The notes beneath the pieces were generated by a model. That model did not search any database and had not been told where the DNA came from. It saw only the letters and a program-made list of their open reading frames with translations. Positions 52,066 to 61,273 of a stretch of 64,000 bases of DNA are shown in pieces (position 1 is the stretch's first letter; each line of letters begins with the position of its first letter). The position numbers and the translations under genes were made by a program. This stretch comes from G032773895 sp965248935 (lineage in GTDB: Bacteria; Pseudomonadota; Gammaproteobacteria; Pseudomonadales; Cellvibrionaceae): positions 4,154,001 to 4,218,000 of the forward strand of contig OZ252214.1 of assembly GCA_965248935.1 (NCBI GenBank), written 5' to 3'.

Positions 52066-52289
52066 TCTAGTCTTTTCTTATCCCTGGGTGCGTGGCGCGC
52101 CTAGGGCAAATACTGTAGACTTGCGCGATTTTTACTGGGGCTTTATTGTTGGGTTTTCCTGCGATAGGGTCTTCCTGCGCTTATCAGTGTTCTCAAGCTT
52201 AGCTTAAGGTGATTTTAAGCAGAGAGTTGAAGAAGTAGTAGGGTTCCAATATTCTTTATAGGCTATTGCCTCACTAGGTAGCAAATGCA

Positions 52290-54092
52290 GTGACAGATTT
52301 AAGCCATATCCGTAATTTCTCCATTATCGCCCATATAGACCATGGAAAATCGACTCTTGCCGATAGGTTTATTCAGTACTGTGGTGGCTTGGAGGCGCGA
52401 GAAATGGAAGCCCAGGTTCTTGATTCAATGGATATTGAGCGTGAGCGCGGTATTACCATTAAAGCTCAGAGTGTTACCCTTAACTATAAGTCGAAGGGCG
52501 GGGCGGTCTATCAGCTAAATTTTATTGATACTCCAGGGCATGTTGATTTCTCTTATGAAGTATCGAGATCGCTGGCTGCCTGTGAAGGTGCGTTATTGGT
52601 TGTGGATGCCGCTCAGGGGGTCGAAGCGCAGTCTGTTGCCAACTGTTATACCGCAATTGAGCAGGGGCTGGAAGTGATTCCTGTGCTGAATAAAATGGAT
52701 CTTCCACAGGCGGAACCTGAGCGTGTAGCCCAGGAGATTGAAGATATTATTGGCATTGATGCTATGGATGCAGTGCAGTGCAGTGCTAAGTCTGGTCTGG
52801 GTATAGAGGATGTTTTGGAGATATTGGTTAAGTCTGTTCCTGCCCCTATAGGGAACTCTGAAAATGCATTGCAAGCGCTTATTATTGATTCTTGGTTCGA
52901 TAACTACCTCGGTGTAGTATCACTTGTACGAGTAAAGCACGGTACTTTAAACAAGGGTGAAAAGATCGTTGCCAAGTCTATTGGTAAAGCCCATGTGGTG
53001 GATATTGTGGGTGTTTTCACACCTAAGAGAGAAGACACCGGGGTTCTTAAAGCCGGTGAAGTTGGTTTTGTTGTCGCCGGAATTAAGGATATTTTAGGGG
53101 CGCCCGTTGGGGATACCTTAACGCACGCACAGTCGAGTAATAGCGTTGACGCTCTGCCCGGTTTCAAAAAAGTTAAGCCTCAAGTGTATGCGGGCCTTTT
53201 TCCTGTTAGTTCAGATGACTATGAGTCATTTAGAGATGCTTTAGCAAAGCTGACCCTTAACGATGCTTCTCTTTTTTACGAACCGGAAAGCTCAGATGCC
53301 CTTGGTTTTGGCTTTCGCTGCGGTTTTTTGGGTATGCTTCATATGGAAATTATTCAGGAGAGGCTGGAGCGCGAATACAATCTCGACTTAATTACTACTG
53401 CGCCCACGGTAATCTATCAAGTACTCACTAAAGACGGTGACACGCTTTTTATGGATAACCCTTCCAGGCTACCAGATGTTGGCATATTGGAAGAAATGCG
53501 AGAACCTATTGTTGAGGCGAATATTTTGGTTCCTCAGGATTACTTAGGGTCGGTTATCACCTTATGTGTGGAGAAACGCGGTGTTCAAATTGACTTACAG
53601 TACCTGGGCTCCCAAGTGGCGCTGAAGTACGAACTGCCAATGGCAGAAGTTGTAATGGACTTTTTTGATCGATTGAAATCTGTTAGTCGTGGTTTTGCTT
53701 CGTTGGACTATAGCTTCATACGCTTCCAGCAGGCACCATTGGTTAGGCTAGATGTACTGATTAACTCTGAAAAAGTTGATGCACTTGCGGTTATTATTCA
53801 CCGGGATAATGCACAATATAAAGGTCGGGCACTGGCCGATAAGATGAAAGAGCTGATTCCTCGACAAATGTTTGATGTGGCTATTCAAGCTGCAATAGGT
53901 GGGCAGATTGTTGCAAGAACTACCGTCAAAGCGTTGCGTAAGAATGTGACAGCAAAATGTTACGGTGGCGATGTAACACGTAAGAAAAAGCTTCTCGAAA
54001 AGCAAAAAGCGGGTAAGCGTCGAATGAAGCAGGTGGGTAAAGTAGAAATTCCACAGGATGCCTTTTTGGCCGTACTAAAAATTGATTCGTAA
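52290..54092 (+). CDS. lepA: Elongation factor 4 (LepA)
   Basis: A 600-aa translational GTPase that back-translocates or helps stalled ribosomes. G1 AHIDHGKST, G2/G3 ERERGITIKAQSV and DTPGHVDFSYEV, G4 NKMDLP, and the LepA-specific C-terminal domain (KALRKNVTAKCYGGDVTRKKKLLEKQKAGKRRMK) are all present. It starts with GTG. Classical position before lepB. Confidence 0.97.
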   Translation: MTDLSHIRNFSIIAHIDHGKSTLADRFIQYCGGLEAREMEAQVLDSMDIERERGITIKAQSVTLNYKSKGGAVYQLNFIDTPGHVDFSYEVSRSLAACEGALLVVDAAQGVEAQSVANCYTAIEQGLEVIPVLNKMDLPQAEPERVAQEIEDIIGIDAMDAVQCSAKSGLGIEDVLEILVKSVPAPIGNSENALQALIIDSWFDNYLGVVSLVRVKHGTLNKGEKIVAKSIGKAHVVDIVGVFTPKREDTGVLKAGEVGFVVAGIKDILGAPVGDTLTHAQSSNSVDALPGFKKVKPQVYAGLFPVSSDDYESFRDALAKLTLNDASLFYEPESSDALGFGFRCGFLGMLHMEIIQERLEREYNLDLITTAPTVIYQVLTKDGDTLFMDNPSRLPDVGILEEMREPIVEANILVPQDYLGSVITLCVEKRGVQIDLQYLGSQVALKYELPMAEVVMDFFDRLKSVSRGFASLDYSFIRFQQAPLVRLDVLINSEKVDALAVIIHRDNAQYKGRALADKMKELIPRQMFDVAIQAAIGGQIVARTTVKALRKNVTAKCYGGDVTRKKKLLEKQKAGKRRMKQVGKVEIPQDAFLAVLKIDS

Positions 54093-54147
54093 ACACTTTA
54101 AACTTATTTAATTCAGGTTTTGATTACAAGAGAACAAATAATAAATT

Positions 54148-54999
54148 ATGGATATTAATCTCCCTTTTTGGTTATTTATTGCCGTCGTAGTTTCTGGTGC
54201 GATTTGGATATTCGATATTATTGTATATCGGAAGCCTAGATTAGCGGCGATTAACAGTATCGAAGAGCAGTTCAAGCATTTAGATGGTTCTGAGAAAGAA
54301 GAAAATGCCGGTTATAAGGCTGCGATTTCTGCTGCAAACGAACTTCCTGTTGCGGTGGAATACGCCAAATCATTTTTCCCGGTTCTTGCGTTAGTATTTG
54401 TATTGCGTTCATTCTTAATAGAACCTTTTCAGATTCCTTCGGAATCTATGGTGCCGACTTTGGAAGTTGGCGACTTTATTGTAGTAAATAAATTTATTTA
54501 TGGTATTCGTTTACCTATTGTTCGAACCAAAATTCTAAATATAACGGACCCCAAGCGCGGTGATGTTATGGTATTTTTCCCTCCACATGAAACTCGATAT
54601 TTTATTAAGCGTATTATTGGTTTGCCGGGAGATGTGATAAAAATTTCCAACCATAAGCTGTTTATTAATGGCGTAGAGGCAACGCAAGAGTTTGCATCCC
54701 GAGATGAGCGAATCTGCCCAGGCTCTGGCACGAGTTACCAGTTATTTAATGAAACTTTTGATGAGAATACCCACTATATGCGCAAGTGTACTGTCCCAGG
54801 TGCGTTAAGTAAAAGTGGTGAATGGGTGGTTGAAGATGGCCATTATTTTATGATGGGGGACAACCGGGATAATAGCTTAGATAGCCGGGCCTGGGGTGCG
54901 GTACCAGAGAAAAACGTTGTAGGCAAGGCATTTGCAATTTGGATGCATTGGGATAAATTTTTTAGTATCCCCAGTTTTTCTCGAACTGGATCGATATAA
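54148..54999 (+). CDS. lepB: Signal peptidase I
   Basis: A 283-aa membrane protease that removes signal peptides. Two N-terminal membrane helices (about 5-21 and 67-85), catalytic Ser in PSESMVPTLEVGDFIVV (about 100), catalytic Lys in TRYFIKRIIGLPGD (about 155), and box E GDNRDNSLDSR. All boxes intact. Directly follows lepA. Confidence 0.97.
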   Translation: MDINLPFWLFIAVVVSGAIWIFDIIVYRKPRLAAINSIEEQFKHLDGSEKEENAGYKAAISAANELPVAVEYAKSFFPVLALVFVLRSFLIEPFQIPSESMVPTLEVGDFIVVNKFIYGIRLPIVRTKILNITDPKRGDVMVFFPPHETRYFIKRIIGLPGDVIKISNHKLFINGVEATQEFASRDERICPGSGTSYQLFNETFDENTHYMRKCTVPGALSKSGEWVVEDGHYFMMGDNRDNSLDSRAWGAVPEKNVVGKAFAIWMHWDKFFSIPSFSRTGSI

Positions 55000-55038
55000 T
55001 AATATCGAAAACCATTTTTAATGTAAGCGAGGTGAGTT

Positions 55039-55455
55039 ATGCGGAGAACGACTAAACAGAAGGGGATGGGGTCTATTGCTTGGCTGGTAGTGATAGCTAT
55101 TGCGGGGTTTGCTTTACTGTGTTTTTTTAAAATAGGGCCTCCATATCTGGATGACCGTTTTGTGAGCGGGATGCTAAAGACACTTGCGGAGAATAACCCC
55201 GGTTTAGGCCAGATGTCTAAGGGTGAAGTTAAATCAGCAATTAATAAGTACTTAACAGTGAATAGCATTCGCGGCGATACGGCGAAAAGTTTTAAAATAG
55301 TCAGGACACAAGAGGGAATTCTCATTAATAGTAACTATGAAGTTAGGGTTAATTTGGTCGGAAATATCGATGTAGTACTTAGTTTTAAACATCAACTCGA
55401 TAGTCAAAACCCTGATGCATGTTGTGAGTATCTGATTGAAGATGATGAATCTTGA
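55039..55455 (+). CDS. DUF4845 membrane protein
   Basis: A 138-aa protein with one N-terminal membrane helix (GMGSIAWLVVIAIAGFALLCFF) and a small periplasmic domain (YLDDRFVSGMLKTLAENNPGLG, RGDTAKSFKIVRTQEGILI). DUF4845 proteins occur between lepB and rnc in many gammaproteobacteria; function unknown. GAGGTGA precedes the start; its end overlaps rnc. Confidence 0.9.
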   Translation: MRRTTKQKGMGSIAWLVVIAIAGFALLCFFKIGPPYLDDRFVSGMLKTLAENNPGLGQMSKGEVKSAINKYLTVNSIRGDTAKSFKIVRTQEGILINSNYEVRVNLVGNIDVVLSFKHQLDSQNPDACCEYLIEDDES

Positions 55456-56113
55456 CCGACTTTGTACTCGCATTGAGTATGGTTTTTCTGACATAAGTTT
55501 ACTTGAGCTTGCTTTATCCCATCGCAGTATCGGTAAAAAAAACAATGAACGTTTGGAGTTTTTGGGTGATTCTCTTTTATCGCTGGTTATTAGTGAACGG
55601 CTATTTGAGCAATTTCCTTATGCCCAGGAAGGTGACTTAACTCGAATACGTGCAAGTCTTGTGAAAGGGGAGACTCTAGCTGAGGTTGCTCGTGAATTTG
55701 ATTTGGGTGACTATTTATATCTTGGTGAAGGCGAATTAAAAAGCGGTGGGTTTCGGCGTGCCTCTATATTGGCGGATGCCGTTGAGGCGACAATTGGGGC
55801 AATATATCTCGACTCAGGAATGGGGGAATGTAGGCGCTGTATTTTAAGTTGGTTTGCTTCTCGGCTTAATTCTTTGGACCCTGAAAAAGAAGGTAAAGAT
55901 GCAAAAACCCGTTTGCAAGAATACCTTCAGCAACGCAAAGAACCGCTTCCTGAGTATTCTGTCGTGAATGTTGAAGGGGAGGCCCATGCTAAAGAATATA
56001 TTATTCAATGTTCGTTAGTTGGTCGCATTGAAAAGGCACAAGCGAAAAGCACAAACAAACGAACTGCCGAAAAAAAAGCTGCTGCTGAAGTACTGGTTCA
56101 ACTTGGTATTTAA
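55442..56113 (+). CDS. rnc: Ribonuclease III
   Basis: A 223-aa double-strand-specific RNase maturing rRNA and mRNAs. Catalytic signature ERLEFLGDSLLSLVISERLF (about 36-55) with the second acidic site DAVEATIGAIYLDSG, and a C-terminal dsRBD (DAKTRLQEYLQQRKEPLPEY...AEKKAAAEVLVQLGI). ATG 55442 or 55445 starts inside the preceding gene. Last codons LGI and the stop are duplicated (LGI*LGI*). Confidence 0.97.
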   Translation: MMNLDRLCTRIEYGFSDISLLELALSHRSIGKKNNERLEFLGDSLLSLVISERLFEQFPYAQEGDLTRIRASLVKGETLAEVAREFDLGDYLYLGEGELKSGGFRRASILADAVEATIGAIYLDSGMGECRRCILSWFASRLNSLDPEKEGKDAKTRLQEYLQQRKEPLPEYSVVNVEGEAHAKEYIIQCSLVGRIEKAQAKSTNKRTAEKKAAAEVLVQLGI

Positions 56114-56125
56114 CTCGGCATTTAA
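56102..56125 (+). repeat. 12-bp tandem duplication of the rnc stop
   Basis: CTTGGTATTTAA CTCGGCATTTAA: the last three codons and stop repeated in frame with two silent changes. Confidence 0.9.
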
Positions 56126-56176
56126 CGTAAGCGTAAAATTGTAGCAGCGAACGTATATTTATATAGGAATGTTAAT

Positions 56177-57082
56177 ATGAGTGATTCTGTAACTCGCACT
56201 GGGTATATTGCCATTGTTGGGCGTCCCAATGTGGGGAAGTCAACGTTACTTAATCACCTACTACAGCAAAAAATAAGTATTACTTCGAGAAAACCTCAGA
56301 CAACAAGGAACAACGTTGTCGGAATAAAAACTGAAGGTGATGTGCAATTAGTTTTTGTCGATACGCCGGGTATTCATAAAGGCATAGATAAAGCCATTAA
56401 CCGCTATATGAATAAAGCGGCATCGAGTGCGCTTAAAGATGTTGACGTTGTTGTCTTTGTTGTCGATAAATCTGTCTGGACGGCTGAGGATGACGCTGTG
56501 TTGGCGCAGGTTTCAGAGGCTAGGTGTCCAGTTATCATAGCTGTTAATAAGCTGGATCAGCTTGAAAATAAGAATTCTCTTCTCCCTCATTTAGAGGTTT
56601 TATCTAAAAAACTACCCAGTGCTGAAATCGTCCCTTTGTCAGCGCTGAAAGGGCAAAATCTAGATCAGCTTAAAAAATTAATTGTTAGCTTTATTCCTGA
56701 AGGCGATCATTTTTACCCAGAAGATCAGATTACGGATCGCAGTTCGCGGTTTTTAGCGAGCGAAATTGTAAGAGAAAAAATTACTCGGCAATTGGGCGCG
56801 GAATTACCCTATCAAATGGCAGTAGAAATCGAGGAATTTTCTACGGAAGACGATTTGATCACTATTCATGCCTTAATACTTGTTGAAAGGAATGGTCAAA
56901 AAAGAATCCTTATTGGTGATAAGGGCAGTCGATTAAAAAGCATTGGACAGCAGGCTAGAATCGATATGGAGAGGCTCTTTGATTGTAAAGTGATGCTTAA
57001 ATTATGGGTTAAGGTAAAATCGGGTTGGTCTGATGATGAAAGAGCCTTGCGAAGTTTGGGGTATGACCATAAAAATGATTAA
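56177..57082 (+). CDS. era: GTPase Era
   Basis: A 301-aa ribosome-assembly GTPase. GRPNVGKSTLLNHLL (G1), TSRKPQTTRNNVVGIKTEG (G2), DTPGIHKG (G3), NKLDQ (G4) and SALKG (G5) precede a C-terminal KH domain (LIVERNGQKRILIGDKGSRLKSIGQQARIDMERLF). Usual place between rnc and recO. Confidence 0.98.
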   Translation: MSDSVTRTGYIAIVGRPNVGKSTLLNHLLQQKISITSRKPQTTRNNVVGIKTEGDVQLVFVDTPGIHKGIDKAINRYMNKAASSALKDVDVVVFVVDKSVWTAEDDAVLAQVSEARCPVIIAVNKLDQLENKNSLLPHLEVLSKKLPSAEIVPLSALKGQNLDQLKKLIVSFIPEGDHFYPEDQITDRSSRFLASEIVREKITRQLGAELPYQMAVEIEEFSTEDDLITIHALILVERNGQKRILIGDKGSRLKSIGQQARIDMERLFDCKVMLKLWVKVKSGWSDDERALRSLGYDHKND

Positions 57083-57158
57083 ACTGATAGTGTTCTGTGG
57101 TAGGAGAACCTCTGTTTAAATTTGATAATCCTTTCCAGTTACGGGGCTACAAAAACAC

Positions 57159-57845
57159 GTGTCAGATCTTGCTTATATCTTACATAGTCGCCCCTATACT
57201 GATACACGGGACATTTTAGAGCTTTTTACTCAGCAGCATGGTCGAGTAAGTGTGGTTTATAGGTCAAATAAGAAGGCGCGAGCTTTGGGCCGTAAACAGC
57301 AGTTCACTCCGTTTAGTGTGAGTTGGACTGGGCGGGGAGGGCTCAAGACATTACAGAGTATTGAGCAAATTGAAGTAGCATTGGCTATCTCCTCGGAAAC
57401 TAAGCGTCTTTACAGTGCGCTTTACTTAAATGAAGTGCTTATGCGCTCGCTGCCCCCCATGGATGCCCACCCTAACCTTTTTCAACTCTATGAATCCGTT
57501 CTGAAATCTCTTTTTTCCGTAAGTGTAATAGAAGAAACCTTACGAATTTTTGAATTGTTTTTACTTGAAGAAATGGGTTATGGCATTGAGTTTTCTTTTG
57601 ATGCTGCTGGTAAGTCAATATGTTTAGATGAATATTATCACTTTGTATTAGGTACTGGGTTTATGGTTGCCGAAGCAAATCCGTTACAGTCAATGTGTAT
57701 TGTTCAAGGCAAACATCTCGCTATGATTGATGAGAGAAATTTTTCTGATAAAGAAACATTGATCGAAGCAAAAAAAATATGTCGTCTTGCAATGCCTCAA
57801 GTCATTGGAAATAAACCACTTAAATCGAGAGAATTATTTGTCTGA
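57159..57845 (+). CDS. recO: DNA repair protein RecO
   Basis: A 228-aa protein that loads RecA on SSB-coated DNA. OB-fold N-terminus (AYILHSRPYTDTRDILELFTQQHGRVSVVYR), then an all-helical domain (LYLNEVLMRSLPPMDAHPNLFQLYESVL, FELFLLEEMGYGIEF). Starts with GTG. The zinc-finger cysteines found in some RecO proteins are absent, as usual in gammaproteobacteria. Confidence 0.94.
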   Translation: MSDLAYILHSRPYTDTRDILELFTQQHGRVSVVYRSNKKARALGRKQQFTPFSVSWTGRGGLKTLQSIEQIEVALAISSETKRLYSALYLNEVLMRSLPPMDAHPNLFQLYESVLKSLFSVSVIEETLRIFELFLLEEMGYGIEFSFDAAGKSICLDEYYHFVLGTGFMVAEANPLQSMCIVQGKHLAMIDERNFSDKETLIEAKKICRLAMPQVIGNKPLKSRELFV

Positions 57846-57861
57846 TGAGGGGCAATGTTTG

Positions 57862-59331
57862 TCAATTGATTGGTGAATTTTGAGATGTTAGCCATGCATC
57901 CAAAGCATGTATTTCTGCTGTGGTGAACTCTGTTCCCAAGTAGGTTCTTCTCCAAAGTAAGTCTTCTGAGTCTACTGCCCATTCGTTAGCCATAAGGTAT
58001 CTTACTTCAGCTTCGTATAAACCGTGGCCGAAGTGATAGCCTAAATCCTCTTTATTCGTTACGCGGTCTAAAATACGTTCGGTATCAGGTCCGTAGTGAT
58101 TTATGAGTCTTTTTAATGTGCTTTGCTCAATAAAAGGAAATTGAGAAAACAAACTGCTATGGTTAATTGAACTTGTTTTAACCTGAAATAGGCGTTGTTG
58201 TATTAACGCTGTATTTTTTTCTTTATGTGTAAAAGGTAAGAGTATATCCAGGGCTTGCTCAGCAAGCTTTCTGTGTTGAATGGTATCCACTCCAAACAAG
58301 TTTAACGCTGGAGCGACTGCGCCGGGGTTATTCAAGTCCAATAGTGAATCTTGGGAGTGTGAGAAGTCATTGCAGGTTGGATCTTCTATTTTAGCTTTGT
58401 GACACCAATACTGATGGATAATGTTTTCCAGGCTTATTTTTTCCACAAGGTGCCTGTTCCATTGAGAAAGTATATTTTCGACTGTTTTTTGTCGTTTTTC
58501 GATGGCATCTTTGGGAAGTAACAATGGTCCCACACAAACTGTCGTTTCATTAAAGGGGTAGGCATAAACAAGGCACCCGGTATCTTGTTGAAATACCACT
58601 CCAGACTGCCAGGGAGTATTAACCCTAATGTAAATATGACCATAATCAACACAAGTTGACTTAGCTCGTGTTGTTGTACCAAGTGTTTCGACAAAATCAT
58701 TTGCCATCCATCCGCAACAATTAATAACAATATGGGTCTTTACTGAAAATGTTTTTTGGGTTGATTTTTGCGTTATTTCCAATAGCCAATGTTTCTCTGT
58801 TCTGGAAGAAGAGATCACTCTATGGTGAGGTTTTAATTCCGCACCCTGTTTTTTAGCGAGTTGGGCAGTGGCAATGGTTGTGCGTGAATTGTTGAGTAGG
58901 TTGTCTTGGTAAGTGGATAGTCGGGTATTTTGTTCAAAAGCTGGAGTGGTCACTGCCACTGCCGGTTCCATGCGTAAGCTTTTTGGTTGCATTCGTTTGT
59001 AGAGTAGTAAGCCTGTATTGATGCGGCTGGATGAGCGAATATGGTTATCGTGAAGAATATGGAAGGCGAGGGGTTTGATTAGGTGAGGCCCTCTTTCCCT
59101 TAATAGAGTAAGCTCGTCAAAGTTAGAGGTGATTTTGGCAAAGTCAAAGCCTTCTAATTTACGTAAGTCACCGCCAGCCACCGAAAGGGGGATAGCGGAA
59201 GCCCCGTCAGCAATATCGCCGTCTTGCACTAAGAGCGTTTTCAAACCTCTACTTGCAGCTTCACACACCATACTAACGCTGTGGAGTCCTCCACCGACAA
59301 CGGTTATGTCATAGCTGTTTTGCTCTTCCAC
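57862..59331 (-). CDS. GlpD-like FAD-dependent oxidoreductase, divergent
   Basis: A 489-aa flavoprotein related to aerobic glycerol-3-phosphate dehydrogenase. The FAD motif is altered to VVGGGLHSVSMVCEAASRGLKTLLVQDGDIADGAS; other family stretches are GGDLRKLEGFDFAKI, LLRERGPHLIKPLAF and a C-terminal domain (HYGPDTERILDRV, EAEVRYLMANEWAVDSEDLLWRRTYLG). Substitutions in the dinucleotide loop (LHS for the usual small residues) and shortened loops suggest a different substrate. The pair recO-pdxJ seen elsewhere is replaced here. Monocistronic and convergent with recO. Confidence 0.8.
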   Translation of the reverse strand: MEEQNSYDITVVGGGLHSVSMVCEAASRGLKTLLVQDGDIADGASAIPLSVAGGDLRKLEGFDFAKITSNFDELTLLRERGPHLIKPLAFHILHDNHIRSSSRINTGLLLYKRMQPKSLRMEPAVAVTTPAFEQNTRLSTYQDNLLNNSRTTIATAQLAKKQGAELKPHHRVISSSRTEKHWLLEITQKSTQKTFSVKTHIVINCCGWMANDFVETLGTTTRAKSTCVDYGHIYIRVNTPWQSGVVFQQDTGCLVYAYPFNETTVCVGPLLLPKDAIEKRQKTVENILSQWNRHLVEKISLENIIHQYWCHKAKIEDPTCNDFSHSQDSLLDLNNPGAVAPALNLFGVDTIQHRKLAEQALDILLPFTHKEKNTALIQQRLFQVKTSSINHSSLFSQFPFIEQSTLKRLINHYGPDTERILDRVTNKEDLGYHFGHGLYEAEVRYLMANEWAVDSEDLLWRRTYLGTEFTTAEIHALDAWLTSQNSPIN

Positions 59332-59697
59332 TAGAATGCCTCTAGAACAATTAGCAGGTATTAGTGTGTATCGATCGTATCAAAGGCTCATATAACAGTA
59401 TCTAATAACCTAATAATAACTCGTTATGGTGGATTCCTCTATTTAATCCCCTCTATATAAAATACTTGCCTAAAAAACATAAAGGCTCATGCCAATTGTA
59501 TTTAAAAAGCAGAGCCTAATATTAGGCGTAAAGCTTTCTCCCGTATAGCTCCTTGAGAATGGGGCTGTGTGATCAGGCCATAGTGGTTATATAAAAAGCC
59601 GTTGTTTAGATGGAAATAAGGCTGCTTACTTCATTGTCGTTAACAATTGCTTATGCTTTCCTAGCAAAGAGGAGATAACCCCTCTTTTCACTTCCCT
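59332..59697. other. Intergenic region
   Basis: About 365 bases upstream of the flavoprotein gene and downstream of the small reverse-strand gene. No gene seen. No strong terminator hairpin was found. Confidence 0.5.
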
Positions 59698-59883
59698 CTA
59701 GGTTTTACTACTCTTTTGAATTTGTCGTATAGGGGCCTTTGTCAGACTTTTTAAATAGATGTTGTGCATGGTTTTTTTAGCACTGATATCTAGGCAGTAG
59801 AAATCCTCTAGGCTAATTGCATGGTTTGCCACAAGACGGGACATTAGCTGTTCGGAGATAGCAACTTTGATGTGCCTTTCCAT
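59698..59883 (-). CDS. Small hypothetical protein, possibly Fur-regulated
   Basis: A 61-aa helical protein (MERHIKVAISEQLMSRLVANHAISLEDFYCLDISAKKTMH...LKSLTKAPI) with a basic C-terminus. Start ATG 59883 has GAGGTC 8-13 bases upstream; a longer reading would cross the regulatory region. The Fur-like box lies 78 bases upstream. I recognise no family. Small basic proteins under Fur control are often involved in iron sparing or ribosome tuning, but nothing here proves that. Confidence 0.65.
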   Translation of the reverse strand: MERHIKVAISEQLMSRLVANHAISLEDFYCLDISAKKTMHNIYLKSLTKAPIRQIQKSSKT

Positions 59884-59960
59884 AATACTGACCTCGCTTG
59901 AAACTCTGATGAATGGATAAAAAACTTGATTTAGTGAAGCAGTGTATTTAGTATAAACGC

Positions 59961-59981
59961 AAATGATTCTCAATATCAATT
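59961..59981. promoter_or_regulatory. Fur-box-like palindrome
   Basis: On the reverse strand TGATATT-G-AGAATCA follows the 7-1-7 Fur consensus TGATAAT-N-ATTATCA in 11 of 14 positions. It is placed between the divergent genes 59698-59883 and 60070-60546 and may control both. Confidence 0.5.
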
Positions 59982-60069
59982 AAAATATTTCCCTTCCATC
60001 TAAGGTACAGTGGGTGTATCGCTGTGAGAGGAAGTGTGAAAATATTATCTATAGGCGGAGATTAGTTAA

Positions 60070-60546
60070 ATGGCGTTTCTATGTGAAAAACACTTAAATA
60101 TTGTGAAAAATAACCCTGCTCTTGGATTGCGGCTTTGGCAAGGGGCTTTTGCGAATGGTGAAGGGGCATATCGTAAGCACAATTGGAAATCAGCCTGCTC
60201 TTTTTTTGGTGCGGCCTATGAAATCAGTTCCGTTTGTATGGCCGAGAGAGTACCTGCTTTCGATCCTATGCACGTTTCAAATGCAGGGCAATGCTTGGTG
60301 AATTCACTGTGTCAATTGGGCGATTTACCCAAAGCGCAGTCATACTTGTTGAATATGGGAGGAGAGCTTGAGCATATGGCAAATGATGAAAAGCTTCAAA
60401 TAGAGAACCGAACCTTAGCTAAAAAGCTTGTGAACCATGTACATTGCCGTTTAATGCATATTATGCGAGTCAATGCACAATCATGGCCGGTAGAATATGA
60501 ATGCCTTGGCCCTGCCATAAAAGACCCTATGTTCTTACTTCATTAG
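60070..60546 (+). CDS. Hypothetical helical-repeat (TPR-like) protein, 158 aa
   Basis: The sequence GLRLWQGAFANGEGAYRKHNWKSACSFFGAAYEIS and later FDPMHVSNAGQCLVNSLCQLGDLPKAQSYLLNMGGELEHM has the helix-turn-helix spacing of tetratricopeptide repeats, about two units. No signal peptide. It is divergent from the small basic gene across the Fur-like box, hinting at iron control. Family and partner unknown. The ribosome site (GGCGGAG) is good. Confidence 0.7.
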   Translation: MAFLCEKHLNIVKNNPALGLRLWQGAFANGEGAYRKHNWKSACSFFGAAYEISSVCMAERVPAFDPMHVSNAGQCLVNSLCQLGDLPKAQSYLLNMGGELEHMANDEKLQIENRTLAKKLVNHVHCRLMHIMRVNAQSWPVEYECLGPAIKDPMFLLH

Positions 60547-61273
60547 AAAAGGCTATTTGGGGGCAGCGGTTTGTGAACAACTCTCTACCATCCTAGGTTG
60601 AAGCAGGAGTAGTCGTATTCCAGTGCTTATAAATCGTTAGAGAGATGTTCCCTTAGCCACTACTCTTACTAGCTACTATTCTTCTGTGTAGTTAGCTGTT
60701 GCGCCGAATACAAAAGGCTGTATAAGGCATATATTCGTGTAACTTTAGCCGATGATAGATACTCTAATGGCCTGAAGAACGGCTTCCCTCTTACTTCCAA
60801 CTTATATCTATCCGTGTAAACCTTTGCTCTATATCGGAGGCTATGTCAACCTCGATAGTAAATATTTGTTAATAGGTTCAGGCTGCATGGCAAAAATAGC
60901 TATTAAGCATCTTATTCTCTGTAAAAGTAGTCTATAAGTAACATAATTTATTGTTTTACGTAGCCTGTAGGAGGGGTTCAGATAACTCCGCAGAGGCATT
61001 TACCAAGCTTTAAAAAAATACTGGATGATCAATTTCTAATTAATTTTGATGCTTTTAGTACTTTATAGATCTTTTGGTTTTATATGTTTTGCTTTTAATA
61101 TCAAGGTTTATCTTTATTTATTGCTCTCTAAAACCTTCTAATTAAGTAAGTTACGGATTCAAAATAAGATAAAAGTGAGTAGATTGTGAATGAATCCCAT
61201 TGCTTAAACTGGCGCCATTAAGCAGCACAAGGTAGGATATACCTCGATAAAAATAACAAAAAAGAGAAGTCGC
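60547..61273. other. Long intergenic region
   Basis: About 730 bases, A+T-rich, no gene of credible quality on either strand. Contains only the leader of the next gene (AAAAAGAGAAG upstream of its ATG). Confidence 0.55.
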
